Source of the DNA: Alistipes ihumii AP11
Lineage (GTDB): Bacteria > Bacteroidota > Bacteroidia > Bacteroidales > Rikenellaceae
Length of the DNA: 64,000 bases
Reading direction: 5' to 3'
Assembly: GCF_025144665.1 (NCBI RefSeq)
Contig: NZ_CP102294.1
Span: 434,001-498,000, forward strand
A model generated the notes under the pieces. It saw only the letters and a list, made by a program, of their open reading frames with translations, had not been told where the DNA came from and did no database searches. Below, piece by piece: positions 8,639-18,130 of this stretch. Made by a program: the position numbers and the translations under genes. How positions within the stretch are numbered: the stretch's first letter is position 1; the number at the start of each line of letters is the position of its first letter.

Positions 8639-8646
8639 CAAATATA
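8639..8646 (-). promoter_or_regulatory. Bacteroidetes -7 promoter element (TATATTTG) for the Cys-rich gene
   Basis: An exact TAnnTTTG match on the minus strand, about 100 bases before the start at 8537. No obvious -33 box is seen. Confidence 0.5.
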
Positions 8647-8857
8647 CGAAAATCCTCGCCATAATAATCATTCCGATCATTCCGTCATAACAATAAGACG
8701 AAAATTCACATTCTTTTCAACGCTACGGATAAACCCTGCGCCCCGCACATGCCGTCCAATCATCCCCTGCGCGAACTCACCGCTTTATAATGCGAAAAAA
8801 TATTTAAGAATACGGCGATTTCATACCGCATTCATGTGCAGATCGCGTGGAAATCCG

Positions 8858-8865
8858 TATTTTTG
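8858..8865 (+). promoter_or_regulatory. Bacteroidetes -7 promoter element (TATTTTTG) for the repair operon
   Basis: An exact TAnnTTTG match about 100 bases before the glycosylase start at 8969. An in-frame upstream start at 8834 would precede this box, which favours the start at 8969. Confidence 0.5.
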
Positions 8866-8968
8866 TAAATCATCGGATAACGATGCGAGCCGTTTCGCCG
8901 CGTCTCGGCCCTCATACGAAAAGCCGATAAAATACTTTCCAGACCCTCACACGAAAGAACCGAAAGCC

Positions 8969-9712
8969 ATGAAACGAGACGATTTTTTCCGATACGGCGA
9001 TAAGGAAACGGAATACCTGAAAAGGCGGGACAAACGGCTGGCAGAGGTCATAGAAAAGGTCGGGAAAATCGAAAGAACCGTCATTCCCGACTTGTTCGCC
9101 GCGCTCGTACATTCCATCGTCGGACAACAGATATCCACCAGAGCGCACGAGACGATCTGGGCAAGAATGAAGCACGGGCTGCGGGAAATTACGCCGCAAG
9201 CCATCGACCGCATGCCGGAAGAAGAACTGCAACGGTTCGGCATCTCTTTCAGGAAAGCGGCTTATATCAAATCGGCAGCCAAGAAAATCGTCAGCGGAGA
9301 GTTCGACATCCAAGCCCTCGAGACCTTGCCGGACGAAGAAGTCTGCGCCAAACTGACGGAACTCGAGGGAGTCGGCGTATGGACAGCCGAAATGTTGATG
9401 ATATTCTCCATGCAGCGTCCCGACGTATTCAGCTTCCAAGATCTGGCGATCATTCGCGGACTGCGCATGACTTACCGTCACCGCAGCATCGACCGGACTA
9501 AGTTCGACCGTTACCGGAAGCGATACTCTCCCTATGCCTCCGTCGCCAGCCTATACCTTTGGGCCGTAGCGAGCGGAGCCGTGGACGGAATAAAAGATTG
9601 CAAACCTTTGAAAAACAAGGTCCGACGGAAAAACAAGCCCCCTAAACCGTCCGACACGCCGGAGGGAACTTATCTCAAATCAGAATATAACGATTTAAAA
9701 ACGAAAACATGA
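8969..9712 (+). CDS. DNA-3-methyladenine glycosylase 2 family protein (AlkA-like)
   Basis: A 247-residue HhH-GPD DNA glycosylase that removes alkylated bases. The entry motif ALVHSIVGQQIST precedes the helix-hairpin-helix LTELEGVGVWTAEMLMIFSM, and the catalytic aspartate lies in DVFSFQDLAIIRGL. The start MKRDDFF at 8969 is chosen because the longer in-frame extension is not family-like. The C-terminus has a basic tail (NKVRRKNKPPK) that may help DNA binding. It overlaps the ogt gene by ATGA, so direct-reversal and base-excision repair of alkylation damage are made together. Confidence 0.93.
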   Translation: MKRDDFFRYGDKETEYLKRRDKRLAEVIEKVGKIERTVIPDLFAALVHSIVGQQISTRAHETIWARMKHGLREITPQAIDRMPEEELQRFGISFRKAAYIKSAAKKIVSGEFDIQALETLPDEEVCAKLTELEGVGVWTAEMLMIFSMQRPDVFSFQDLAIIRGLRMTYRHRSIDRTKFDRYRKRYSPYASVASLYLWAVASGAVDGIKDCKPLKNKVRRKNKPPKPSDTPEGTYLKSEYNDLKTKT

Positions 9713-10227
9713 ACGCTATCCGGATCAAACGCTACCTTTCTCCGGTAGGGGAGTTGCTCGTCGGTTCCTTCGATGGCAAGCTGTGCATCTGCGATTGGGC
9801 GCACGAGAAACGCAGAGACGTCAATGACAGGCGAATACGACATGCCCTGCACGCCGTTTACGAAGACGGCGCTTCGGATACGATCGATCGAGCGATCGCC
9901 CAGCTCGACGAATATTTCGCCCGGGAAAGAACCGCATTCGACATTCCCCTGATATTTACCGGAACGGATTTCCAAAACTCGGTGTGGCGAGAATTGCAGA
10001 ATATCCCTTACGGCAAAACCGTTTCCTACGGCGAACTGGCGCGAAAACTGGGATGCCCCAAAGCCGTGCGCGCAGTAGCCGCCGCCAACGGGGCCAATCC
10101 GATTTCGATCTTCGTTCCCTGCCATCGGGTCATCGGAAGCGACCGTAAACTGGTAGGGTACGGCGGGGGACTGGAAGCCAAGAAAGGTCTGCTGGCCTTG
10201 GAACAGGCCTCCGGCGGCTTATTCTGA
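9709..10227 (+). CDS. ogt: Methylated-DNA--[protein]-cysteine S-methyltransferase
   Basis: A 172-residue suicide repair protein that moves the methyl group from O6-methylguanine to its own cysteine. The active site is the canonical PCHRVIG (Cys at about residue 140), with the DNA-binding helix GELARKLGCPKAVRAVAAAN upstream and GYGGGLEAKKGLLALE downstream. There is no Ada-type Zn/AraC domain, so this is an Ogt form rather than a regulator. It overlaps the AlkA-like gene by 4 bases. Confidence 0.95.
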   Translation: MNAIRIKRYLSPVGELLVGSFDGKLCICDWAHEKRRDVNDRRIRHALHAVYEDGASDTIDRAIAQLDEYFARERTAFDIPLIFTGTDFQNSVWRELQNIPYGKTVSYGELARKLGCPKAVRAVAAANGANPISIFVPCHRVIGSDRKLVGYGGGLEAKKGLLALEQASGGLF

Positions 10228-10560
10228 CGCGGTCGGAAATCCTCGCACCGAGAGCGACAATTCCAAACCGCAGATTATAAATCTTGCCATATAGCATGGC
10301 TTTTGGGCGGCAGGCGTATTCGAAACGATCGACTCCCTCGACTCGAAGAAGGGCTCACAGCCAAAAAAATAATATTCAGACAAATACGAACAAACCTCGA
10401 TTTTCCAAAAGTGAAGAACCGAACGATCCGCATTCCATTATAAAAATCTTTTGCTATCTTCGTGAACCGGTCGGGAGCCCGTTGCATCCCGCCGCACCGG
10501 TCGCAGGAGCGGGTCCGCCATACGGACCGTTTTCCGAAGCGGTACGATTCAATATGCCAG
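10228..10560. other. Intergenic region between ogt and the thioesterase, 333 bp
   Basis: I see no convincing gene; short frames here have no family features. A weak -7-like box, TATCTTCG, lies at 10455-10462, about 100 bases before the thioesterase start. No strong hairpin follows ogt. Confidence 0.5.
10455..10462 (+). promoter_or_regulatory. Possible -7 promoter element (TATCTTCG)
   Basis: One mismatch from TAnnTTTG, about 100 bases before the thioesterase start, in a locally A+T-rich stretch. No -33 element is evident. Confidence 0.3.
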
Positions 10561-11325
10561 ATGAAACAGGAAATTCCATACGCAAGATACGACTATGCGG
10601 TGCAGCCCCGCGAGGTGGACCTGACCAAAAGGGCCACGATCATCACCCTCGGCGACAGTATTCTGCATACCGCCGGCGAAGACGCGGACCGGATCGGGTT
10701 CGGAATCCGCAACCTGCAAAGCAAAGACTCGACCTGGGTCCTGTCGCGCATGGCCGTCGAGATCGACCGGCTGCCGGCCGAATACGAGCGGTATACGGTC
10801 GGCACATGGGTCGGCGAGATCGGCCGTCTGATGACTACCCGCAATTTCATCGTCACGGATGCCGGAGGACAACGGATCGCGGCGGCTTCCACCCTTTGGG
10901 CGATGATCGACGTGAAGACCCGACAGCCGCTGGATCTGAGAGATAACGTCGACTATTCCCGAGCGCTGCTCGCTATCCCGTGCCCGATCGACAAACCGGC
11001 CAAAATAGGCCGCATCGAAGGCGTACCGTGCGACAGCCGGCGCGTCCGGTACAGCGACATCGACTTCAACCAGCACACCAACAGCATGAAATACATCCAG
11101 TGGATGCTCGACGCGCTGCCGCTCGAAAAACTGACCGGCTGCCGGATGAAGCGGCTCGACGTCAACTTCGTGCACGAAACCCGCTACGGACAGCAACTGG
11201 TCGTATGCTGCGAACGCGGGACCGACAGGGACCGTTTCGAAATCAGGTTCGAAGACGGGACCGCCGCCTGCAAAGCCGCCATACGATGGGAAACCTCCGA
11301 CGAACGCTCAAACCAGACAGCATAA
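10561..11325 (+). CDS. Acyl-ACP thioesterase
   Basis: A 254-residue double-hotdog thioesterase of the FatA/FatB-like bacterial family, which releases free fatty acids from acyl-ACP in the cytoplasm. The first hotdog contains SRMAVEIDRLPAEYERYTVG (substrate-binding strand), and the second contains the conserved RVRYSDIDFNQHTNSMKYIQ, where the D-x-D-x-N-x-H-x-N pattern carries the catalytic Asn and His. The start MKQEIPYARYDY at 10561 is chosen because it begins the fold; upstream in-frame residues are not family-like. Its TAA overlaps the next ATG by one base (TAATG), coupling translation to the DUF1080 lipoprotein. Confidence 0.9.
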   Translation: MKQEIPYARYDYAVQPREVDLTKRATIITLGDSILHTAGEDADRIGFGIRNLQSKDSTWVLSRMAVEIDRLPAEYERYTVGTWVGEIGRLMTTRNFIVTDAGGQRIAAASTLWAMIDVKTRQPLDLRDNVDYSRALLAIPCPIDKPAKIGRIEGVPCDSRRVRYSDIDFNQHTNSMKYIQWMLDALPLEKLTGCRMKRLDVNFVHETRYGQQLVVCCERGTDRDRFEIRFEDGTAACKAAIRWETSDERSNQTA

Positions 11326-11945
11326 TGAAAAAATCGATTCTTGCGGTCGCCGTCGCTGCGATCCTGATCTCTTGCGGACCGAAACCCGCTGCCATCTCGC
11401 TTTTCAACGGCAAAGACCTGAACGGATGGACCGCCGTGCTCGAGGATTCTACGCTCCATCCCTCGACGGAATTCACCGTCGAGGATGGAGCGATCTCGCT
11501 CTCGGGAAAGTTCGGCTACATCCGAACCGAAATACCGTACGCCGACTATCGGCTCAATGCCGAATGGCGCTGGCCCGATTCGGCGACCAACAGCGGCATC
11601 TTCCTGCACATCCAGCGCGACGGCATCTGGCCGAACTGCTACGAATGCCAGTTATGGAACGGCAAAGCCGGAGACCTGATCCACTCCTCGGGCACGGAAA
11701 GCGCCGAGTTGCGGGCCGACTCGACGCTGATCATACTCCCGAAACTCGAGCCCTCGACGGAGAAACCGGTCGGAGAATGGAACACGGCCGAGATCGTCTG
11801 CTCGGACAGCACGATCACCGTGCACGTCAACGGCCGGCTCCAGAACCGGATCACCGGGTTGTCGAACCGTCAGGGATTCATCGGCCTGCAAAGCGAAGGA
11901 GGCCCCATCCAGTTCCGCAACATCACCCTCACTCCGCTCGATTGA
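11325..11945 (+). CDS. DUF1080 domain lipoprotein (3-keto-disaccharide hydrolase family)
   Basis: A 206-residue exported protein. The lipobox is LISC (MKKSILAVAVAAILISCGPK), so it should be lipid-anchored at Cys17. The rest is one DUF1080 / 3-keto-disaccharide hydrolase domain with the marker ISLFNGKDLNGW, then YRLNAEWRWPDSATNSGIFL and VNGRLQNRITG near the end. This concanavalin-like fold acts on 3-keto-glycosides or binds sugars. Translational coupling to an acyl-ACP thioesterase is odd for a sugar enzyme and may reflect only shared transcription. Confidence 0.88.
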   Translation: MKKSILAVAVAAILISCGPKPAAISLFNGKDLNGWTAVLEDSTLHPSTEFTVEDGAISLSGKFGYIRTEIPYADYRLNAEWRWPDSATNSGIFLHIQRDGIWPNCYECQLWNGKAGDLIHSSGTESAELRADSTLIILPKLEPSTEKPVGEWNTAEIVCSDSTITVHVNGRLQNRITGLSNRQGFIGLQSEGGPIQFRNITLTPLD

Positions 11946-11972
11946 GAGGCTCCCGTACCCTGCCGCCCGGGG

Positions 11973-13655
<1,683 letters not shown>

Positions 13656-13677
13656 CACTCTAATCAAATTATCTATT

Positions 13678-14496
13678 ATGAAATTATTCAAGGCGCTTCT
13701 TATTTTCTGGCTGTCCGCAACGGCTGCGGCGGCCTCGGCCCAAAGAGCCGAAGACTCTTTGGCCATTACGGACGGCCCGTGGAAGGTGCTGATCGACGAA
13801 AACGGCATCCTGTGCAAAAAGCTTCAGACGCGCGTTTTCGACACGCTGCAGCGGATTTCCGTCGTGGAAGTCGATCCGAGTCTTTATTATCCGCTTCTGG
13901 TACAGGATACCCTGATCGAAAAAACCTCTCAGATGGGCGTCAAGAACAACGGGGTCGCCGCGATCAACGGCGGATACTTCAAAACGAAAACTACCCGGGC
14001 CGAAGCCGCAGATCTGATCAAGATCAACGGGAAATATCCCCGCCAGAGCCATACGGCCGGCAGCACGGGCGCCTTGGGCATCGACTCGCTGGGCCTGCTT
14101 CATTTCGCTTACGTACCGTCGACCGACCCGGAATGGTTCGACCGCTTTCCCAGCGTTCTGGTCGCCGGCCCCATGCTGATCGAGAACGGACGAACGATCG
14201 TCGGAAACTCGTCCCGCGACAGGCATCCCCGCTCCTGCATCGGCGTTAAGAAAGACGGCACGGTCGTTTTGCTGACCGTGGACGGACGCAAGGAGAAAGC
14301 CGCCGGCATGAGCTTCCAAGAACTGGCGTACGTCGCACATCTGCTCGGCCTCGAACAGGCCGTCAATCTGGACGGAGGCGGATCGTCGACGCTATGGACT
14401 AAGTCGAGGAACCTCGTCAACGTACCGTCGGACAAGGTGCTCATATTCCGCAGCGAGCGGCCCGTCGCCAACGGAATCGTCATCCGGCGCAGATAG
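13678..14496 (+). CDS. Phosphodiester glycosidase family protein (NAGPA domain)
   Basis: A 272-residue exported protein with a signal peptide (MKLFKALLIFWLSATAAAASAQ). It carries the NAGPA-domain landmarks in order: AAINGGYFKT, RHPRSCIGVKKDG, LLTVDGR and NLDGGGSSTLW. The family includes the enzyme that uncovers mannose-6-phosphate in animals and bacterial phosphodiester glycosidases, so hydrolysis of a sugar phosphodiester in the periplasm is likely. It begins 22 bases after the ABC-F gene and shares its transcript, although no functional link is known. A bidirectional terminator follows. Confidence 0.88.
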   Translation: MKLFKALLIFWLSATAAAASAQRAEDSLAITDGPWKVLIDENGILCKKLQTRVFDTLQRISVVEVDPSLYYPLLVQDTLIEKTSQMGVKNNGVAAINGGYFKTKTTRAEAADLIKINGKYPRQSHTAGSTGALGIDSLGLLHFAYVPSTDPEWFDRFPSVLVAGPMLIENGRTIVGNSSRDRHPRSCIGVKKDGTVVLLTVDGRKEKAAGMSFQELAYVAHLLGLEQAVNLDGGGSSTLWTKSRNLVNVPSDKVLIFRSERPVANGIVIRRR

Positions 14497-14536
14497 CCGG
14501 CAAGCGATTGCTATTTCGGGTCATTCTTAAGAAAAG

Positions 14537-14566
14537 AAAAGCCGGGGCGTATTGCCCTGGCTTTTT
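14537..14566. terminator. Bidirectional intrinsic terminator
   Basis: GCCGGGGC at 14541-14548 pairs with GCCCTGGC at 14554-14561 (one G-U pair) around GTATT. AAAA on the left and TTTTT on the right give U runs in both directions. It separates the convergent phosphodiester glycosidase and YeiH-type genes. Confidence 0.8.
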
Positions 14567-14588
14567 ATTGCGACTTCCGCATCCCGGC

Positions 14589-15818
14589 CTACCCGGCCAG
14601 CCAGCTGAAAAGCAACAGAGCCATGACAAGCGTCACGACGATATTGAAGCTCTGGGCTATCAGGAAAGTCGAAACGCTCCGACGGTTCTCGCGGCCCAGC
14701 AGAATCTTGAAATCGGTCTCCAGCCCGATGCAGACGAAAGCGACGGAGAACAGCGCCTCGCGCACGCCCTTGGCCAAAGCGCCCAGCTCTTTGGCGCGCG
14801 CCGGCTCCAGACAGAAACTGAACAGAAGCGAGGTCAGCACGAATCCGATCACGAACTTCGGGAAACGGTCCCACAGCACGCGCGCGGTAGGCCGCTCGGC
14901 CTGATTGGTCCCCCTGAGCGACCAGTAGATCGATATGGCGAAAGCCGCCACGCCGAGCAGCACGTTCTGCGAGGACTTGACGATCACGCTGTACGTTTCG
15001 GCCACATCGCCCAAGAACTTGCCCGAGGCGACGACGGCGCCGGTCGTATCGATCGTACCGCCCATCCATGCTCCGGCCACCTCCTGCGACAGGCCGAGCG
15101 AACGCGCCAGCCAGGGCATCAGGTACATCATCGGCACGGCCACGACCAGCACGAGCGAAACGACGAACGACAGTTTCCGCGAGTCGCCCTTGATCGCCCC
15201 GCAGGTGGCGATGGCGGCCGAAACGCCGCAGATCGACACCGCGCTGGCCAGCATGACGCCCATCTCCTTGTCCAGCTTCATTCTGGAAGCCAGCCAGAAC
15301 GTGAAGTACCAAACCGAGAAAACCACTACGACGCTTTGGGCGATCCCGAAAAAGCCGGCTTTCATGATCTCGCCGAACAGCACGGAAGTGCCAAGCAGTA
15401 CCAGTCCGATCTTGATGTAATATTCGCTGCGCACGGCCGGTTCGAGCCAGCGGGGCAGACCGACCGTATTGCGGATCAGCAGACCGAACAGGACGGAAAA
15501 GAAAACCGACTCGAGCCCCAATGTCTTGACGGGGTTCCAAGCCGAAACCGTCTGGGCCAAGGCAGCCAGAGCGAATACGGCCACGAAAGCAACGACGAAT
15601 CGCCTGACGGCTATGCCCAAGGGAATCATACCGAGCATCGAACCTGCCAGCGTCAGCAGAAACATGCCGCCCAAGGCAACCCATGCGCCGGGCGTAGCCA
15701 AAGAGGCGGGGAAACGGGGAACGAACGACGGCAGCGCGAGGATCAGAACGGTCAGAGCCAAACCGATCAGCGTGGCCATCCAGTCCTCGTTGCGAAATCG
15801 GGAGAAAAAACGTGTCAT
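14589..15818 (-). CDS. YeiH family putative sulfate export transporter
   Basis: A 409-residue inner-membrane protein with about ten to twelve hydrophobic segments. It matches the YeiH/UPF0324 family through YYIKIGLVLLGTSVLFGEI, the motif VSICGVSAAIATCGAIKG and GAWMGGTIDTTGAVVASG. The family is annotated as putative sulfate exporters, with poor experimental support. I use the ATG at 15818 (MTRFFSRF); a TTG two codons upstream is possible but weaker. It faces the previous gene across a shared terminator and appears monocistronic. Confidence 0.9.
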   Translation of the reverse strand: MTRFFSRFRNEDWMATLIGLALTVLILALPSFVPRFPASLATPGAWVALGGMFLLTLAGSMLGMIPLGIAVRRFVVAFVAVFALAALAQTVSAWNPVKTLGLESVFFSVLFGLLIRNTVGLPRWLEPAVRSEYYIKIGLVLLGTSVLFGEIMKAGFFGIAQSVVVVFSVWYFTFWLASRMKLDKEMGVMLASAVSICGVSAAIATCGAIKGDSRKLSFVVSLVLVVAVPMMYLMPWLARSLGLSQEVAGAWMGGTIDTTGAVVASGKFLGDVAETYSVIVKSSQNVLLGVAAFAISIYWSLRGTNQAERPTARVLWDRFPKFVIGFVLTSLLFSFCLEPARAKELGALAKGVREALFSVAFVCIGLETDFKILLGRENRRSVSTFLIAQSFNIVVTLVMALLLFSWLAG

Positions 15819-15955
15819 GCGCAATATTTTAATGAACCTTTACGACGCGCGAAAATAGCAAAACGGGACGAAACGGAAACCGCGCGAAGAAAGAATCCGC
15901 GAAAATTACGACTTAACGCTTAGCGCTCCTGCGCAATATACTGATCGAAAAACCG

Positions 15956-15963
15956 TATATTTG
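15956..15963 (+). promoter_or_regulatory. Bacteroidetes -7 promoter element (TATATTTG)
   Basis: An exact TAnnTTTG match 30 bases before the phosphoesterase start at 15994. It overlaps an alternative TTG start at 15961, which it makes unlikely. Confidence 0.55.
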
Positions 15964-15993
15964 CCGAGGCATAGAACCGAAATTCACCTTCGC

Positions 15994-17214
15994 ATGCTCA
16001 CGTATTTCATCCTTGCGCTGGCCGTCCTATCCGTCTCGCTCGACTGGCTGCTGTTCCGTCGGCTGGCCCGAAAGTACCCTGCCCGCCGAGCGCTCCGGCG
16101 AACGTATCTCACCGCATCGATCACGATCGATGCGGTGATCGTCGTCGCATTGGCGCTCTACCGCCGCACCTCGGAGGCCGAGTCGGAACAGTACATGCGG
16201 CTGATCATGTGGGTCATCTGGCTCTTCTTCGCGAGCATCGTTCCCAAGATCGTCTACGCCGCCCTGGCATGGATCGACTATCCGGTTTCCCGGTTGCGCA
16301 AGCGTCCCTCGCGTATCTTTTCGCGCATCGGACTAGCTGCCGCAGCCCTGACGCTGTCCGTCCTGATCTGGGGCGCTACTTTCGGCCGCACGCACATAGA
16401 CGTCCACCGGATCGCATTGCGCTCGGACAAGCTCCCCGCCGCTTTCGACGGCTACCGCATCGCCCTGTTCACCGACCTGCACACCGGAACGCAACCCCGG
16501 AACCGCCGCCTGATCCGGCGGATGGTCACCCTGATCAACCGCGAACATCCCGATATGGTCGTCAACGCGGGCGATCTGGTCAACATCGATTCGCACGAGC
16601 TGGACGACCGGGTGATGAGCATACTCTCGACCTTGCACGGCCGGGACGGGGTCTATTCGGTTCTCGGCAACCACGACCTGGGTTTCTACATGCGGCCGAA
16701 AGAAAATTTCACGCCCCGCCAAAGCGTAGAAGAACTGCTCGCCAAGCAGCGGGCGATGGGATGGAAACCTTTGGTCAACGAATCGGCTCCGATCCGCCGG
16801 GGAGCGGATAGCATTCTGGTAACGGGCGTCAACTTTCCTGAAACCGGAACCAATCACGGACGCGACACGGGCATGGCCGGATGCGACATGCAGGAAGTAT
16901 TCCGGAACGTTCCCCCCGACACATACAACCTGTTGCTCGCCCACACGCCCGAGCAATGGGACGAAGCGCGCTCGGCCGGAGACCCCGATCTGACCCTCTC
17001 GGGCCATGTGCACGCCATGCAGTTCAAGCTGACGCTCGGCCCGTGGAGCTGGTCGCCCGCCAAATTCCTCTACGAACGCTGGAGCGGACTGTACTCGGAA
17101 AACGGCAAACACCTGTACATTAACGACGGAATGGGATACGTGATGTACCCGATGCGCATCGGGACGAACCCTTCGATCACGGTCATCACGCTGGAATCGG
17201 AGAAAAGACGGTAA
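15994..17214 (+). CDS. Membrane-anchored metallophosphoesterase
   Basis: A 406-residue protein with three or four N-terminal transmembrane segments (about residues 1-140) and then a calcineurin-like phosphoesterase domain. The metal-ligand blocks appear in order: ALFTDLHTG (D-x-H), VNAGDLVNID (GD), VLGNHDLGF (GNHD), LLLAHTPEQWD (H) and LSGHVHAMQ (GHxH). The layout fits YaeI/YkuE-type phosphodiesterases acting at the membrane, some of which act on lipid A precursors or lipids; the substrate here is not known. The start at 15994 lies directly after the -7 box. Confidence 0.92.
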   Translation: MLTYFILALAVLSVSLDWLLFRRLARKYPARRALRRTYLTASITIDAVIVVALALYRRTSEAESEQYMRLIMWVIWLFFASIVPKIVYAALAWIDYPVSRLRKRPSRIFSRIGLAAAALTLSVLIWGATFGRTHIDVHRIALRSDKLPAAFDGYRIALFTDLHTGTQPRNRRLIRRMVTLINREHPDMVVNAGDLVNIDSHELDDRVMSILSTLHGRDGVYSVLGNHDLGFYMRPKENFTPRQSVEELLAKQRAMGWKPLVNESAPIRRGADSILVTGVNFPETGTNHGRDTGMAGCDMQEVFRNVPPDTYNLLLAHTPEQWDEARSAGDPDLTLSGHVHAMQFKLTLGPWSWSPAKFLYERWSGLYSENGKHLYINDGMGYVMYPMRIGTNPSITVITLESEKRR

Positions 17215-17220
17215 ACTCCC

Positions 17221-17538
17221 TCAGGCCGTCAACTTCAGCCCGACTACGCCGCCGATAATCAACGCGGCCGAGAAAAGACGCCACAAGCCGGCCGAGTCCC
17301 CGAAAAAAAGAATGCCTATGAGCAGCGTCGAAACGGCACCGATCCCGGTCCAGACCACATAGGAAGTACCTATGGCGATCGTTCGCTGGGCCAGATAGAG
17401 CAGAAACAGACTCAGGCTCATCGACAGCACGGCCATCGCGATATAAAGCCACCGAGGCTGCATGGACTGGGAAAGTTTCAGTCCCACCGTCCAGCCCATT
17501 TCGAAAAAGCCGCCTAAAATCAGATAAAACCACGCCAT
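17221..17538 (-). CDS. sugE: SMR family transporter, SugE/Gdx type (guanidinium exporter)
   Basis: A 105-residue four-helix small multidrug resistance protein. The helix 1 glutamate is present (GGFFEMGWTVGLKL), and the segment GTSYVVWTGIGAVST is the signature of the SugE/Gdx branch, whose characterised members export guanidinium in exchange for protons. I start at the ATG at 17538 (MAWFYL); the in-frame ATG at 17559 would add seven residues not seen in the family. I found no guanidine riboswitch upstream. The gene converges on the metallophosphoesterase with only 6 bases between stops. Confidence 0.9.
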   Translation of the reverse strand: MAWFYLILGGFFEMGWTVGLKLSQSMQPRWLYIAMAVLSMSLSLFLLYLAQRTIAIGTSYVVWTGIGAVSTLLIGILFFGDSAGLWRLFSAALIIGGVVGLKLTA

Positions 17539-17573
17539 ATACGTTTCGGATGAATGCAACGTTTCAATATTGG

Positions 17574-17581
17574 CAAAAGTA
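17574..17581 (-). promoter_or_regulatory. -7 promoter element (TACTTTTG) for sugE
   Basis: An exact TAnnTTTG on the minus strand, 36 bases before the sugE start. It lies back to back with the plus-strand box at 17611-17618, so the two divergent promoters overlap and may compete. Confidence 0.55.
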
Positions 17582-17610
17582 GCGAATTTTCCGATTTCGG
17601 AGAAATTTCC

Positions 17611-17618
17611 TACTTTTG
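17611..17618 (+). promoter_or_regulatory. -7 promoter element (TACTTTTG) for the metal efflux operon
   Basis: An exact TAnnTTTG, 27 bases before the His-rich gene at 17646. A T-rich TTTT at 17587-17590 lies at about the right distance for a weak -33 element. Confidence 0.6.
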
Positions 17619-17645
17619 CGAAAACGCGTTATTCACAGGCGTACC

Positions 17646-18041
17646 ATGAGGGGAAAAGCGGCAAAAGTCATACTGATCGCGACCGGCATGCTGATGCTGG
17701 CCTTGCTGGCTGTTCCCCATCACCACCACCATCACGGGTACAGCATCTGCTTCGCGACGTCGCAGGCATGCGACCGATGCGCCGATCCGACGCACGCACG
17801 CAGTCAGGACGTCGACAACTGCCATCAGATTTTCGTCATGTCGGGCCGGGACGATCAATCGCATATCGAACCGATTCCGCCTATCGCTCCCGACACTTTC
17901 GCGATTGCCTTCTTCCGTACATTCGCCGGTCCGGAAGATTCGGGCCTGCGACTTTCTTATCCGCCTTTCACGGAACCCTTCGTCTCGCATGGCAACGGGC
18001 ATTCGCTCTCGTTACGGGCTCCTCCCGTTTTCCCGGCCTAA
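17646..18041 (+). CDS. Small His-rich exported protein preceding RND metal efflux genes
   Basis: A 131-residue protein with an N-terminal signal or membrane anchor (KVILIATGMLMLALLAVP) followed directly by six histidines at residues 25-30, then a Cys-containing segment (CFATSQACDRCADPTHAR) and another His-containing region. It resembles the DUF6769-type small proteins that sit before Cus/Czc-like operons in Bacteroidales. The His/Cys content and position suggest periplasmic metal capture and delivery to the adaptor CzcB, but no enzyme motif is present. Start at the ATG at 17646, just after the -7 box. Confidence 0.72.
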   Translation: MRGKAAKVILIATGMLMLALLAVPHHHHHHGYSICFATSQACDRCADPTHARSQDVDNCHQIFVMSGRDDQSHIEPIPPIAPDTFAIAFFRTFAGPEDSGLRLSYPPFTEPFVSHGNGHSLSLRAPPVFPA

Positions 18042-18130
18042 CCCGACTGTTTCCCTTTCAGGAAAACGGACTTTTCATCCGCCGATGAAAAGTCGTACTA
18101 CATCCGTATATTATATCCAATTTTCAAACC

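Larger units (their letters stand above)
8538..8968. other. Divergent intergenic region, 431 bp
   Basis: No gene is seen here. The region separates the Cys-rich gene (minus) from the DNA glycosylase gene (plus) and holds one -7 box for each, at 8639-8646 (minus) and 8858-8865 (plus). The central part, about 8650-8700, is clearly A+T-rich compared with its surroundings. Both transcripts would carry leaders of about 95 bases. Confidence 0.6.

Noticed and set aside
10275-10487. 70-codon minus-strand frame between ogt and the thioesterase
   Set aside because: It has no family features and overlaps the only promoter-like box of the region.
17539-17645. Guanidine riboswitch before the SugE-type gene
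   Set aside because: The leader is only about 35 bases and shows no paired helices or conserved ACGR-type loops.
17718-17735. Hexahistidine codons suggesting an engineered tag or vector contamination
   Set aside because: It sits inside a natural signal-bearing protein next to metal efflux genes, with mixed CAC/CAT codons and no vector sequence nearby.
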